DNA from: Candidatus Enterocloster faecavium
GTDB taxonomy: Bacteria > Bacillota > Clostridia > Lachnospirales > Lachnospiraceae
DNA length: 53,702 bases
NCBI GenBank assembly: GCA_019118585.1
Contig: DWYS01000047.1
Location: forward strand, 1-53,702
Direction: 5' to 3'
How positions within the stretch are numbered: the first letter of the stretch is position 1; each line of letters opens with the position of its first letter. Of this stretch, positions 43,800 through 53,538 are shown one piece after another. The position numbers and the translations under genes are program-made. The notes below the pieces were generated by a model, which made no database searches, had not been told where the DNA came from, and was given only the letters and a program-made list of their open reading frames with translations.

Positions 43800-44711
43800 A
43801 TGAAGGAAATGATGTTTGTATTTAATCCCTGCTCCGGCAGGGAACAGATCCGGGGAAAGCTGATGGGGATTCTGGATCTTTTTACAAAAGCCGGATATGA
43901 CATCCATGTTCATGTAACGCAGCGCCAGGGGGACTGCCGGGAGTGGGTGAAAAGCCACGGAGCCCATATGGACATGATTGTGTGCAGCGGAGGAGACGGT
44001 ACGCTTAATGAGGCCATTTCCGGGATGCTCTGTCTGGACCAGTGCCCCCTGCTGGGCTATATTCCTTCCGGTTCCACCAACGACTTTGCATCCAGCCTAA
44101 AGATTCCCAGGGATATGCTGGAGGCGGCCAGGGACGTCATAGGGGGAGAGCCCTTTGCCGTGGATATCGGCAGGTTCTGCGAAGACCGCTATTTCGCCTA
44201 CATTGCAGGATTCGGAGCGTTCACAGAGGTGTCCTACCTGACGCCGCAGGATAAGAAAAACTGGCTGGGACACAATGCCTATATGCTGGAAGGGGTTAAG
44301 AGTCTTGCGGGCCTGAAGCCGCGCCATATGAAAGTGGAGTGGGACGGTAAATGCGTGGAGGACGATTTTGTTTTCGGCATGGTGACCAACAGCATCAGCG
44401 TAGGCGGATTTAAAGGGCTGGTGAACCAGTCCGTGGCGATGGATGACGGCAAATTCGAGGTGCTCCTGATCCGCATGCCCCGGACGCCGGTGGATTTGAC
44501 CAATATCATCAATTACATGTTTTTGAAGGAAGAGCCGAATGAATATGTCCACAAGTTCAAGGCTTCCTCCATCCGGATGACCTCCCAGGAGCCGGTGGAC
44601 TGGGTGCTGGACGGGGAGTTCGGAGGCTCCAGGACAGAGGTCAAGATCGAAAATCTCAGGCGCCGCGTAAAGATTATGAGAAAAAACTGTAAAAATATGT
44701 TGAAAAATTGA
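43800..44711 (+). CDS. diacylglycerol/lipid kinase family protein (YegS/DgkB-like)
   Basis: Soluble lipid kinase, 303 residues. N-terminal nucleotide-binding domain with FVFNPCSGRE at 6-15 and GGDGTLNEAIS near 62; PSGSTNDFASSL near 84 is also a family hallmark; C-terminal beta-sandwich lipid domain ends with ASSIRMTSQEPVDWVLDGE. In Gram-positive bacteria this group phosphorylates diacylglycerol to return it to phosphatidic acid. GGGATGACAGA precedes the ATG. The rpoD promoter overlaps its stop codon. Confidence 0.9.
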   Translation: MKEMMFVFNPCSGREQIRGKLMGILDLFTKAGYDIHVHVTQRQGDCREWVKSHGAHMDMIVCSGGDGTLNEAISGMLCLDQCPLLGYIPSGSTNDFASSLKIPRDMLEAARDVIGGEPFAVDIGRFCEDRYFAYIAGFGAFTEVSYLTPQDKKNWLGHNAYMLEGVKSLAGLKPRHMKVEWDGKCVEDDFVFGMVTNSISVGGFKGLVNQSVAMDDGKFEVLLIRMPRTPVDLTNIINYMFLKEEPNEYVHKFKASSIRMTSQEPVDWVLDGEFGGSRTEVKIENLRRRVKIMRKNCKNMLKN

Positions 44712-44728
44712 AATTGATGGTATATAAT
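44700..44728 (+). promoter_or_regulatory. rpoD promoter
   Basis: TTGAAA (44700-44705), 17-base spacer, TATAAT (44723-44728), overlapping the end of the upstream gene. The leader has a GNRA-type hairpin CGGAC-GAAA-GTCCG at 44745-44758. Confidence 0.75.
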
Positions 44729-44795
44729 AGTAATTTGGAAAATCGGACGAAAGTCCGGAAGTTTTACTTACTTTCAAGCGAAAGGACGTTCATCA

Positions 44796-45935
44796 GTGGA
44801 GAGAAACGATTTTTTGAAGAAGCTGGAAAAGCTGGTGGAGCTGGCAAAGACCAAGCACAATACGCTGGATGCCGGTGAGATCAACGACTTTTTTGCCGGA
44901 GACAGCTTGTCGCCGGAGCAGATGGATCACATTTACAGTTACCTGGAGAACCGCAATATCGATGTGGTTCCCGTACTGGACGAAGCGATGTTAAAAGACG
45001 AATCCACGCTCATGGATGACATTGATCTGGACCTGGACGATGACAGCTTTATGAAGGACGCGGAGGACGAGGAGATCGATCTGGATGCGGTGGATCTGCT
45101 GGAAGGCATTGGCACCGAGGACCCGGTCCGGATGTATCTGAAGGAAATTGGAACGGTTCCCCTTTTGACGGCAGACGAGGAGCTTAGGCTTGCCCAGCGC
45201 AAGGCGGAAGGCGACGAGGCGGCCAAGGAGAGACTGATCGAGGCCAATCTGAGACTGGTTGTCAGCATTGCCAAGCGCTATACCGGGCGCGGGATGAGCT
45301 TTCTTGACCTGGTACAGGAAGGAAATCTTGGACTGATCAAGGGAGTTGAAAAGTTCGATTATACAAAGGGTTATAAGCTAAGTACATATGCAACCTGGTG
45401 GATCCGCCAGTCGGTTACCAGAGCCCTGGCAGATCAGGCCCGTACCATCCGGGTTCCGGTGCATATGGTGGAGACCATCAACAAGATGTCCAAGATGCAG
45501 CGCAAGCTGACTCTGGAGCTGGGCTACGAGCCTTCTGTGACGGAGCTGGCCGAGGCGCTGGAGATGAGCGAGGACAAGGTCATGGAGATCATGCAGATCG
45601 CCAGAGAACCTGCATCTCTGGAAACTCCGATCGGAGAGGAAGATGATTCCAATCTGGGAGACTTTGTGGCAGACAGCAATGTGGTAACTCCTGAGGGAAA
45701 TGTAGAATCGGTTATGCTGAGAGAGCATATCGATGCTCTTCTGGGAGATCTGAAGGAGCGGGAGCGCCAGGTGATCGTGCTGCGCTTTGGACTGGAGGAC
45801 GGCCATCCCAGAACGCTGGAGGAAGTGGGCAAGGAATTCAATGTGACGAGAGAGCGCATCCGTCAGATTGAGGCCAAGGCGCTTCGAAAGCTGCGAAACC
45901 CGGTCAGAAGCAAGCGGATTCGGGATTTCCTGTAA
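44796..45935 (+). CDS. rpoD: RNA polymerase sigma factor RpoD (SigA)
   Basis: Primary sigma factor, 379 residues with GTG start (AAAGGACG upstream). Region 1.1 acidic N-terminus (about 1-95), region 1.2 [11 protein letters not shown], region 2 ending [20 protein letters not shown] then [17 protein letters not shown] and [17 protein letters not shown], region 4.2 [20 protein letters not shown] at the C-terminus. Promoters seen in this window match its expected TTGACA/TATAAT specificity. dnaG, usually just upstream in Firmicutes, is missing here; instead a DAG kinase gene precedes it. Confidence 0.98.
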   Translation: MERNDFLKKLEKLVELAKTKHNTLDAGEINDFFAGDSLSPEQMDHIYSYLENRNIDVVPVLDEAMLKDESTLMDDIDLDLDDDSFMKDAEDEEIDLDAVDLLEGIGTEDPVRMYLKEIGTVPLLTADEELRLAQRKAEGDEAAKERLIEANLRLVVSIAKRYTGRGMSFLDLVQEGNLGLIKGVEKFDYTKGYKLSTYATWWIRQSVTRALADQARTIRVPVHMVETINKMSKMQRKLTLELGYEPSVTELAEALEMSEDKVMEIMQIAREPASLETPIGEEDDSNLGDFVADSNVVTPEGNVESVMLREHIDALLGDLKERERQVIVLRFGLEDGHPRTLEEVGKEFNVTRERIRQIEAKALRKLRNPVRSKRIRDFL

Positions 45936-45994
45936 ACGCTGCTGCAGATCAGCAACAGACAGGAAAATCCAGAGCCGGAAGGAACTGAAGAACC

Positions 45995-46660
45995 ATGCAG
46001 AAACGAAATTACCAGAAAGAACTGGACCGGATCCTGGAAAAATTGGAAGCAGGCGGGAGAAGACCCCGCCTGCTTCTTCACAGCTGCTGCGGTCCCTGCA
46101 GCAGTTATGTGCTGGAATATCTTTCCAGATATTTTGACATTGTCCTGTTCTACTACAACCCCAATATTGACACCCCCCAGGAATATGCCCACCGGACGGC
46201 GGAGCAGAAGCGGCTGATCGAAGATATGGAGGCCCAAAAAGACCTTTACGGAGCGGTGGAGTTCGTTCAGGGGGATTACCTCCCTGAAACGTTTTATGAG
46301 GCGGTCAGAGGACATGAAAAGGACCGGGAGGGAGGCGAGCGGTGCATGATCTGCTACCGGCTGCGGCTTGAGGAGGCTGCCCTGGCGGCCAGAACATACG
46401 GCTGTGATTACTTTGCCACCACCTTGTCGATCTCCCCTCTGAAAAATGCGGAAAAGCTGAACGAGATCGGCATGCAAATCGGGCAGGAACAGGGTGTGGA
46501 GTACCTGGTGTCGGATTTTAAGAAGCGCAACGGCTATAAACGTTCCACAGAGCTTTCTGCCAAGTACGGGCTGTACCGTCAGGATTACTGCGGCTGCGTT
46601 TTTTCCAGAAGAGAGAGGGAAGAACAGAAGAAAAATCTTGTCCGGGAATCTGCCGATTAG
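45995..46660 (+). CDS. queH: epoxyqueuosine reductase QueH
   Basis: Final step of queuosine tRNA modification, the QueG-independent enzyme (old DUF208). 221 residues. Cysteine motifs SCCGPCSSY near 30, CMICYRLRL near 117 and the terminal DYCGCVFSRRERE near 200, which bind Fe-S and an extra iron in the family. KRNGYKRSTELSAKYGLYRQ is a strong family segment. Start ATG at 45995 follows GGAAGGAACTGAAG. Confidence 0.92.
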   Translation: MQKRNYQKELDRILEKLEAGGRRPRLLLHSCCGPCSSYVLEYLSRYFDIVLFYYNPNIDTPQEYAHRTAEQKRLIEDMEAQKDLYGAVEFVQGDYLPETFYEAVRGHEKDREGGERCMICYRLRLEEAALAARTYGCDYFATTLSISPLKNAEKLNEIGMQIGQEQGVEYLVSDFKKRNGYKRSTELSAKYGLYRQDYCGCVFSRREREEQKKNLVRESAD

Positions 46661-46661
46661 C

Positions 46662-46690
46662 TTGACATCCCCTGCTATCTGTAATAAAAT
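46662..46690 (+). promoter_or_regulatory. promoter of the HPr gene
   Basis: TTGACA (46662-46667), 17-base spacer, TAAAAT (46685-46690); near-consensus and 81 bases before the start codon. Confidence 0.85.
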
Positions 46691-46771
46691 TGAGATAACG
46701 GTTTGGTGTGCCGGGCAAGCGGAGACGGTCCCGAACAGTTGCGAATTTTTTCTGAAATAAGGAGAAGTGAC

Positions 46772-47038
46772 ATGATCAGTAAAACATTAACCGTTGTAAA
46801 TCCTTCCGGATTACATTTAAGACCAGCTGGGGTTCTGTCTCAGACTGCCATGAAATTCAAATGTGATGTTATCATTGAGTGCGGTGAGAAGCGTATTATT
46901 GCCAAGAGTGTTTTGAACGTGATGGCAGCCGGGATCAAGTGCGGCACAGAGATCAATCTGATCTGCGACGGCGAGGACGAGGAAGAGGCAATGAAGACTC
47001 TGACAGAAGCCATTGAAGGCGGACTGGGAGAGATGTAA
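46772..47038 (+). CDS. ptsH: HPr family phosphocarrier protein
   Basis: Carries phosphate from enzyme I to sugar-specific PTS components; in Firmicutes also the CcpA corepressor. 88 residues. Active His15 in NPSGLHLRPAG and the regulatory HPr-kinase site Ser46 in KSVLNVMAAG are both present, so it can take both phosphorylations. Start at 46772 (MISKTLTVVNPSG) follows AAGGAGAAGTG; the frame opening at 46703 is rejected. Not linked to ptsI here, so whether it is the main HPr or a paralogue such as Crh is open; His15 argues against Crh. Confidence 0.9.
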   Translation: MISKTLTVVNPSGLHLRPAGVLSQTAMKFKCDVIIECGEKRIIAKSVLNVMAAGIKCGTEINLICDGEDEEEAMKTLTEAIEGGLGEM

Positions 47039-47082
47039 ACGCCGGTATCGGACGGGAAATTTAATACTGAATAGGTGATCAG

Positions 47083-47121
47083 AGGCAGCGAGGCCAGTGA
47101 ATGGTATCGCTGCCTTTAAAT
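47083..47121 (+). terminator. terminator after the HPr gene
   Basis: Perfect 9-bp stem AGGCAGCGA/TCGCTGCCT, 15-base loop, then TTAAATTTG. Confidence 0.75.
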
Positions 47122-47150
47122 TTGTCACGTTTTATAGATGAAAAAGGGGA

Positions 47151-47180
47151 TTATGCAGATAATTTTCTGCATAATTTTTA
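47151..47180 (+). terminator. second hairpin with U-run
   Basis: Perfect 9-bp stem TTATGCAGA/TCTGCATAA, 6-base loop, then TTTTTA. Tandem with the one above; together they insulate gltB from the HPr gene. Confidence 0.7.
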
Positions 47181-47228
47181 TGAAAGCATAAATTATCTAA
47201 CAATCTGACAATTTAAAATAAAAAAAGC

Positions 47229-47257
47229 TTTACAAACCGAAAGGGATGTAGTATTAT
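47229..47257 (+). promoter_or_regulatory. gltBD promoter
   Basis: TTTACA (47229-47234), 17-base spacer, TATTAT (47252-47257). Followed by a 75-base leader that contains hairpin GCGGAC/GTCCGC with a nested CCCC/GGGG stem (47272-47324). Confidence 0.7.
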
Positions 47258-47338
47258 CGTAAAAAATCCGCAGCGGACTTGCCCCGGAGGGGAAGAACGG
47301 GTCCGCAGCAGAAATCAACCAGGAAAGGAAGCAGATGA

Positions 47339-50300
47339 ATGGACAGGAAGGAAAAGTATCCGGGACTGTATGATCCCAGATTTGAGCACGACAACTGCGG
47401 AATCGGAGCGGTGGCCAACATCAGAGGGCTGAAGACTCATGAGACAGTGGACCAGGCCCTTCACATCGTGGAGAATCTGGAACACCGGGCCGGAAAAGAC
47501 GCAGAAGGAAAAACCGGAGACGGCGTAGGCATTATGCTCCAAATCTCCCACCGCTTTTTCCGGAAGGCCGCCAAGGCTGCGGGAATCAGTCTGGGAGGAG
47601 AGCGGGAGTACGGCATAGGCATGTTCTTCTTCCCTCAGGACGAGCTGGCCAGAAACCAGGCCATGAAGATGTTTGAGATCATTGTGAAGAAGGAAGGGCT
47701 GAACTTCCTTGGCTGGCGTGTAGTCCCCACCGCCCCGGAGAATCTGGGCAAGAAGGCGCTGGATGTGATGCCCTACATCGCTCAGGGCTTTGTGGAAAAG
47801 CCGGAGAATGTGGAGAAGGGGCTGGATTTTGACCGCCGCCTTTATGTGATCCGCCGCGTCTTTGAGCAGAGCAATGAGGACACCTATGTGGTTTCTTTGA
47901 GCAGCCGCACGATCGTATACAAGGGCATGTTCCTGGTAGGCCAGCTGCGCCGGTTTTTCCCGGATCTGCAGGATAAGGATTATCAGTCCGCCATCGCCAT
48001 TGTCCATTCCCGTTTCAGCACCAACACCAATCCCAGCTGGATGAGGGCTCATCCCTACCGCTTCATCGTTCACAACGGAGAGATTAATACCATCCGCGGA
48101 AATGTGGACAAGATGATAGCGCGGGAAGAGAACATGGAGTCCGATTATTTCAAGTATGAGATGCACAAGGTCCTCCCGATCATCAACGAGGAGGGCTCTG
48201 ACTCCGCCATGCTGGATAATGCCCTGGAGTTCATGGTCATGAGCGGCATGGACCTGCCACTGGCAGTGATGGTTACCATTCCGGCGCCCTGGGAGCACGA
48301 CAAGTACATGGACGGGGAAATCAAGGATTTCTACCGCTACTATGCCACTATGATGGAGCCGTGGGACGGCCCTGCTTCCATTCTGTTCACCGATGGAGAT
48401 GTGGTGGGAGCAGTTCTGGACCGAAACGGCCTGCGTCCTTCCCGGTACTATATTACCGAGGACGGCTATATGATCCTGGCCTCCGAGGTAGGCGCCATCC
48501 GGGTAGACCAGACCAAGGTGGTGAAGAAGGACCGCCTGCGTCCCGGCAAGATGCTCTTGGTGGACACCAAAAAGGGCAGACTCATTGAGGATGAGGAGCT
48601 GAAGCACTACTATGCCAGCCGCCGGCCCTACGGAGAGTGGCTGGATTCCAACCTGATCGAGTTAAAGGACCTTCCGGTACCCAATATCGGCACACCCGCC
48701 ATGGAGGAGGGACAGCGTCTGAGACTGCAGAAGACTTACGGCTACACCTATGAGCAGTACCGGACCATGATCCTTCCCATGGCAAAGACGGGGGCGGAGG
48801 CGGTAAGCGCCATGGGCGTGGACAGCCCGCTGGCCGTGCTTTCCAAGAAGCATCAGCCGCTGTTCAACTACTTTAAGCAGCTTTTTGCCCAGGTGACCAA
48901 CCCGCCTATTGACGCCATCCGGGAGGAGATCGTGACCTCCACCACCGTATATGTGGGAGAGGAGGGCAACATCCTGGAGGAAAATGCGGAAAACTGCAAG
49001 ATCCTGCGGGTGGAGAATCCGATCTTGACAGAAACGGACCTGCTGAAGATCAAAAACATGAAGAAGCCCGGCTTCAAGGTGGAGGTCATCCCCATTACCT
49101 ATTATAAGAATACCTCTCTGGAGAGAGCGATCGACCGGCTGTTTTTGGAGGTGGACCGGGCCCACAAGGACGGAGCCAACATTATCATTCTCTCCGACCG
49201 GGATATCGACGAGAATCATGTGCCCATCCCGTCCCTGTTGGCGGTATCGGCTCTGCAGCAGTATCTGGTGCGGACCAAGAAGCGCACCAGCGTGGCCCTG
49301 ATTCTGGAAAGCGGGGAGCCCAGAGAGGTTCACCACTTTGCTACGCTTCTGGGCTATGGTGCCTGCGCGGTGAATCCCTATCTGGCCCATGAGTCCATCC
49401 GGGCCCTGATCGACAGCGGCATGCTGGACAAGGATTACTATGCGGCGGTTCGCGATTATGACAGCGCGGTGCTCCATGGGATCGTGAAGATTGCCTCCAA
49501 GATGGGAATTTCCACCATCCAGTCCTACCAGGGCGCTCAGATTTTCGAGGCCATCGGAATTTCCAAGGAAGTGGTGGACAAATACTTTACCGATACGGTC
49601 AGCCGGGTGGGAGGAATTACCCTGGAGGATATCGCCAAAGATGTGGACGCCCTCCATTCCGCAGCCTTTGATCCTCTCGGACTGGATGTGGACCTGACCT
49701 TAGACAGCGTGGGAAGCCACAAGTCCAGAGCGGGGCAGGAGGACCATCTGTACAATCCTCTGACCATTCACCTGCTCCAGGAATCCACCAGAAAAGGGAG
49801 CTATGAGCTGTTTAAGCAGTATTCCGGAGAGGTGGACAAGGAAAACCGGGCCTGTCACCTCCGCTCCCTGATGGAGATCCAGTTCCCTGAGGAGGGAGGC
49901 ATCCCCATCGAGCAGGTGGAGAGCGTGGAATCCATTGTGCGCAGGTTTAAGACAGGAGCCATGTCTTACGGCTCCATTTCCCAGGAAGCCCATGAGACTC
50001 TGGCTATTGCCATGAACCGGATTCACGGAAAATCCAACACCGGTGAAGGCGGCGAGAGCATCGACCGGCTGACTCCGGGACCGGACGGCATGAACCGGTG
50101 TTCTGCCATCAAGCAGGTAGCTTCCGGCCGCTTCGGCGTGACCAGCCGCTATCTGGTCAGCGCTCAGGAGATTCAGATTAAGATGGCACAGGGTGCAAAG
50201 CCCGGTGAGGGCGGACAGCTTCCCGGTAACAAGGTTTATCCCTGGGTGGCAAAGACCAGACACTCCACCACGGGAGTGAGCCTGATCTCCCCGCCGCCCC

Positions 50301-51880
50301 ACCATGACATTTACTCCATTGAAGATTTGGCTCAGCTGATCTATGACCTGAAAAACGCAAACACCAAAGCCAGGATCTCCGTGAAGCTGGTGGCGGAGGC
50401 CGGCGTGGGGACCGTAGCCGCCGGCGTGGCCAAGGCGGGAGCTCAGGTAATTCTGATTTCCGGATACGATGGAGGAACGGGAGCAGCTCCCAGAAACTCC
50501 ATTTACAACGCAGGACTTCCCTGGGAGCTGGGTGTGGCGGAGGCCCACCAGGCTTTGATCATGAACGGACTTCGGGACAAGGTGATTCTGGAGACCGATG
50601 GAAAACTGATGACCGGACGGGATGTGGCCATCGCCTCTATGCTGGGAGCCGAGGAGTTCGGTTTTGCCACCGCTCCGCTGGTAACCCTGGGCTGCGTGAT
50701 GATGCGTGTCTGCAACCTGGATACCTGTCCCATGGGTATCGCCACCCAGAATCCGGAGCTGCGCAAGCGTTTTGCCGGAAAGCCGGAGTATGTGGTGAAT
50801 TTCATGTACTTTATCGCCCAGGAGCTGAGAGAGATTATGGCTCGTCTTGGCATCGCGACGGTAGACGAGCTGGTAGGCCGGACGGATCTTCTGAAAAAGA
50901 AGGAGCATCTTCCCTCCGAGCGGGCCCGTGAGGTGGATTTAAGCCAGATCCTGGACAACCCCTACAGCGGAACCCAGGTGGCCGGCTACACCCACAAGCA
51001 GGTGTACGATTTCCATTTGGAGAATACGGCAGATGAGCAGGTGATCTTAAAGAAGATGAAATCTGCCCTGGGAAGCGGACAGAAGCGGAGCATCCAGATG
51101 GATGTTTCCAATGTGAACCGTACTCTGGGAACCATCTTCGGATCTGAGATTACCCGGAAATATCCGGAGGGACTGCCGGAGGACACGTACACCATCTGCT
51201 GCAACGGAAGCGGCGGCCAGAGCTTCGGCGCATTTATCCCCAAGGGTCTGACCCTGGAGCTGGTAGGAGATTCCAACGACTACTTTGGAAAGGGGCTTTC
51301 CGGCGGCAAGCTGATCGTCTATCCGCCTACGGGAGTTCCCTTTAAGGCGGAGGAGAATATCATCATCGGAAATGTGGCTCTCTACGGAGCTACCAGCGGA
51401 AAAGCGTTCATCAACGGCATTGCCGGTGAGCGGTTCTGCGTTCGCAATTCCGGTGCCACTGCGGTAGTGGAAGGTGTGGGCGACCACGGCTGTGAGTATA
51501 TGACCGGCGGCTGCGTGGTGGTTCTGGGACCAACCGGAAAGAATTTTGCAGCCGGCATGAGCGGCGGCATCGCCTATGTGCTGGATGAGAACCGGGATCT
51601 GTACAAGAGACTGAACAAGGAACTGGTATCCTTTGAGGAAGTTACGGGAAAATACGATGTTTTAGGGCTGAAGGACCTGATCCGGGAGCATGTATCCTAC
51701 ACCAATTCCGAGAAAGGCAAGCGGATCCTGGAACATTTCAGCGAGTACCTGCCTAAATTTAAAAAGATCGTTCCCCACGACTACCGCCGCATGATGAATG
51801 CCATCGTGCAGATGGAGGAAAAGGGACTGAACAGCGAGCAGGCTCAGATTGAGGCGTTTTACGCCAATATTAAAGGTTAA
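47339..51880 (+). CDS. gltB: glutamate synthase large subunit
   Basis: Makes glutamate from glutamine and 2-oxoglutarate; class II amidotransferase plus FMN synthase domain with an ammonia tunnel. 1513 residues, full length. Propeptide of 19 residues before Cys20 (NCGIGAVANI), the glutaminase nucleophile; central domain; FMN/2-oxoglutarate domain about 860-1230 with RFKTGAMSYGSISQEAHE and GGTGAAPRNS; 3Fe-4S cysteines in CVMMRVCNLDTCPMG; C-terminal beta-helix GSGGQSFGAF onward. GGAAAGGAAGC precedes the ATG. The gltD gene follows by 15 bases. Confidence 0.98.
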   Translation: MDRKEKYPGLYDPRFEHDNCGIGAVANIRGLKTHETVDQALHIVENLEHRAGKDAEGKTGDGVGIMLQISHRFFRKAAKAAGISLGGEREYGIGMFFFPQDELARNQAMKMFEIIVKKEGLNFLGWRVVPTAPENLGKKALDVMPYIAQGFVEKPENVEKGLDFDRRLYVIRRVFEQSNEDTYVVSLSSRTIVYKGMFLVGQLRRFFPDLQDKDYQSAIAIVHSRFSTNTNPSWMRAHPYRFIVHNGEINTIRGNVDKMIAREENMESDYFKYEMHKVLPIINEEGSDSAMLDNALEFMVMSGMDLPLAVMVTIPAPWEHDKYMDGEIKDFYRYYATMMEPWDGPASILFTDGDVVGAVLDRNGLRPSRYYITEDGYMILASEVGAIRVDQTKVVKKDRLRPGKMLLVDTKKGRLIEDEELKHYYASRRPYGEWLDSNLIELKDLPVPNIGTPAMEEGQRLRLQKTYGYTYEQYRTMILPMAKTGAEAVSAMGVDSPLAVLSKKHQPLFNYFKQLFAQVTNPPIDAIREEIVTSTTVYVGEEGNILEENAENCKILRVENPILTETDLLKIKNMKKPGFKVEVIPITYYKNTSLERAIDRLFLEVDRAHKDGANIIILSDRDIDENHVPIPSLLAVSALQQYLVRTKKRTSVALILESGEPREVHHFATLLGYGACAVNPYLAHESIRALIDSGMLDKDYYAAVRDYDSAVLHGIVKIASKMGISTIQSYQGAQIFEAIGISKEVVDKYFTDTVSRVGGITLEDIAKDVDALHSAAFDPLGLDVDLTLDSVGSHKSRAGQEDHLYNPLTIHLLQESTRKGSYELFKQYSGEVDKENRACHLRSLMEIQFPEEGGIPIEQVESVESIVRRFKTGAMSYGSISQEAHETLAIAMNRIHGKSNTGEGGESIDRLTPGPDGMNRCSAIKQVASGRFGVTSRYLVSAQEIQIKMAQGAKPGEGGQLPGNKVYPWVAKTRHSTTGVSLISPPPHHDIYSIEDLAQLIYDLKNANTKARISVKLVAEAGVGTVAAGVAKAGAQVILISGYDGGTGAAPRNSIYNAGLPWELGVAEAHQALIMNGLRDKVILETDGKLMTGRDVAIASMLGAEEFGFATAPLVTLGCVMMRVCNLDTCPMGIATQNPELRKRFAGKPEYVVNFMYFIAQELREIMARLGIATVDELVGRTDLLKKKEHLPSERAREVDLSQILDNPYSGTQVAGYTHKQVYDFHLENTADEQVILKKMKSALGSGQKRSIQMDVSNVNRTLGTIFGSEITRKYPEGLPEDTYTICCNGSGGQSFGAFIPKGLTLELVGDSNDYFGKGLSGGKLIVYPPTGVPFKAEENIIIGNVALYGATSGKAFINGIAGERFCVRNSGATAVVEGVGDHGCEYMTGGCVVVLGPTGKNFAAGMSGGIAYVLDENRDLYKRLNKELVSFEEVTGKYDVLGLKDLIREHVSYTNSEKGKRILEHFSEYLPKFKKIVPHDYRRMMNAIVQMEEKGLNSEQAQIEAFYANIKG

Positions 51881-51895
51881 AGGAGGCGGAGAGTC

Positions 51896-53383
51896 ATGGG
51901 AAAAATTACTGGATTTATGGATTACGACCGGAAAACCAGCAGAGAAACTCCTCCTCTGGACCGGATTAAAAACTACAGAGAGTTTCACATCCCTTTGAGC
52001 GAAGAGGAGCAGAGAAAGCAGGGGGCCAGATGTATGGACTGCGGTGTTCCCTTCTGCCAGTCGGGCATGATGATGAACGGAATGGTCAGCGGCTGTCCCT
52101 TAAACAATCTGATCCCGGAGTGGAACGACCTGATTTATACGGGAAACTGGTCCCAGGCCTACAACCGGCTGAAGAGGACCAACAGCTTTCCGGAGTTTAC
52201 CTCCAGGGTCTGCCCGGCCCCATGTGAGGCGGCCTGCACCTGCGGCCTGCACGGGGATCCGGTTTCCATCAAGGAAAATGAGCGGGCGATCATCGAGCGG
52301 GCTTATGAAAAAGGGCTGGCGAAGGCAAAGCCGCCGGCGATCCGCACCGGAAAAAAGGTGGCTGTCATCGGCTCCGGACCTGCGGGGCTTGCGGCGGCAG
52401 ACCAGCTGAATAAGCGGGGCCACACTGTTACGGTATTTGAGCGGAGCGACCGGCCGGGAGGGCTTCTGATGTACGGAATCCCCAACATGAAGCTGGAAAA
52501 ATGGGTGATCGAGCGGAAGATAAAAATCATGGAGGAGGAGGGCGTGAGATTCGTCACCGGAGCAGATGTGGGCGCTGCAGTCAAGGCCTCCAAGATCCTG
52601 AAGGAGTATGACCGCGTGATCCTGGCCTGCGGGGCCTCCAATCCCAGAGATATCGGAGTGGAGGGCAGAGATGCCAAAGGGATCTATTTTGCAGTGGATT
52701 ATCTGAAGGCGACCACCAAGAGTCTGCTGGATTCCGGTTTAGAGGACGGAAACTATATCAGCGCCAAGGGCAAAAATGTTCTGGTAATTGGCGGCGGCGA
52801 TACGGGAAATGACTGTGTGGGAACGGCAATCCGCCAGGGCTGCGCCTCTGTGGTCCAGCTGGAGATGATGCCCAAGCCCCCCGTTCACCGGACGGAGAAC
52901 AACACCTGGCCTGAGTGGCCCAAAGTCCTGAAGGTGGACTACGGCCAGCAGGAGGCGGAAGCAGTATTCGGCCACGACCCGAGAGTGTATCAGACAACGG
53001 TGCAGTCCTTCTTAAAAGACAAGGAGGGAAAATTGACCGGAGCTGTCATCATCTCCCTGGAGCCCAAGGCGGACCCTGCTACGGGCAGGACCCAGATGGT
53101 TCCCGTGGAGGGGAGCGCCAGGGAGATTCCGGCGGATCTGGTGCTGATCGCGGCCGGATTCCTGGGAGCCCAGAGCTACGTGGCGGAGGCCTTTGGGGTG
53201 GAGTTAAATCCAAGGACCAACGTGGCTACGGAGCCCGGCTCCTACCGTACCAGCGCGGAGCGGGTGTTTACCGCAGGAGATATGCACCGAGGCCAGTCTC
53301 TGGTGGTATGGGCCATCCGGGAGGGCCGGGAAGCTGCCAAGGCGGTGGATGCAAGCCTGATGGGGTATACCAATCTGGTTTAG
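51896..53383 (+). CDS. gltD: glutamate synthase small subunit
   Basis: FAD/NAD(P)H subunit feeding electrons to GltB. 495 residues. N-terminal 4Fe-4S region with CMDCGVPFCQSG, CPLNNLIPEWND and CPAPCEAACTCG; FAD site VIGSGPAGLAAADQL near 147; second Rossmann site VLVIGGGDTGNDCVG near 298; TAGDMHRGQSLVVWAI near the end. AAAGGAGGCGG precedes the ATG. Confidence 0.97.
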   Translation: MGKITGFMDYDRKTSRETPPLDRIKNYREFHIPLSEEEQRKQGARCMDCGVPFCQSGMMMNGMVSGCPLNNLIPEWNDLIYTGNWSQAYNRLKRTNSFPEFTSRVCPAPCEAACTCGLHGDPVSIKENERAIIERAYEKGLAKAKPPAIRTGKKVAVIGSGPAGLAAADQLNKRGHTVTVFERSDRPGGLLMYGIPNMKLEKWVIERKIKIMEEEGVRFVTGADVGAAVKASKILKEYDRVILACGASNPRDIGVEGRDAKGIYFAVDYLKATTKSLLDSGLEDGNYISAKGKNVLVIGGGDTGNDCVGTAIRQGCASVVQLEMMPKPPVHRTENNTWPEWPKVLKVDYGQQEAEAVFGHDPRVYQTTVQSFLKDKEGKLTGAVIISLEPKADPATGRTQMVPVEGSAREIPADLVLIAAGFLGAQSYVAEAFGVELNPRTNVATEPGSYRTSAERVFTAGDMHRGQSLVVWAIREGREAAKAVDASLMGYTNLV

Positions 53384-53472
53384 GGTATTCTGACTGATCG
53401 ATATACCGAAAGCAGCCGGGGAAACGTGAAGTCCCGCCGGGCGGTCAGGGATAGCGTAGTACCGTTTGCATT

Positions 53473-53508
53473 AAGGGGATCTTCCGGCGATGGGAGATCC
53501 CCTTTCTG
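53473..53508 (+). terminator. terminator after gltD
   Basis: 10-bp stem AAGGGGATCT/AGATCCCCTT, 12-base loop, then TCTGCC. Confidence 0.7.
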
Positions 53509-53538
53509 CCGCACAAAATTTAACAGGAGCAACGGAAA

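Noticed and set aside
47315..49657. Two long minus-strand open frames inside gltB
   Set aside because: Composition is that of antisense to a G+C-rich conserved gene; no recognisable motifs.
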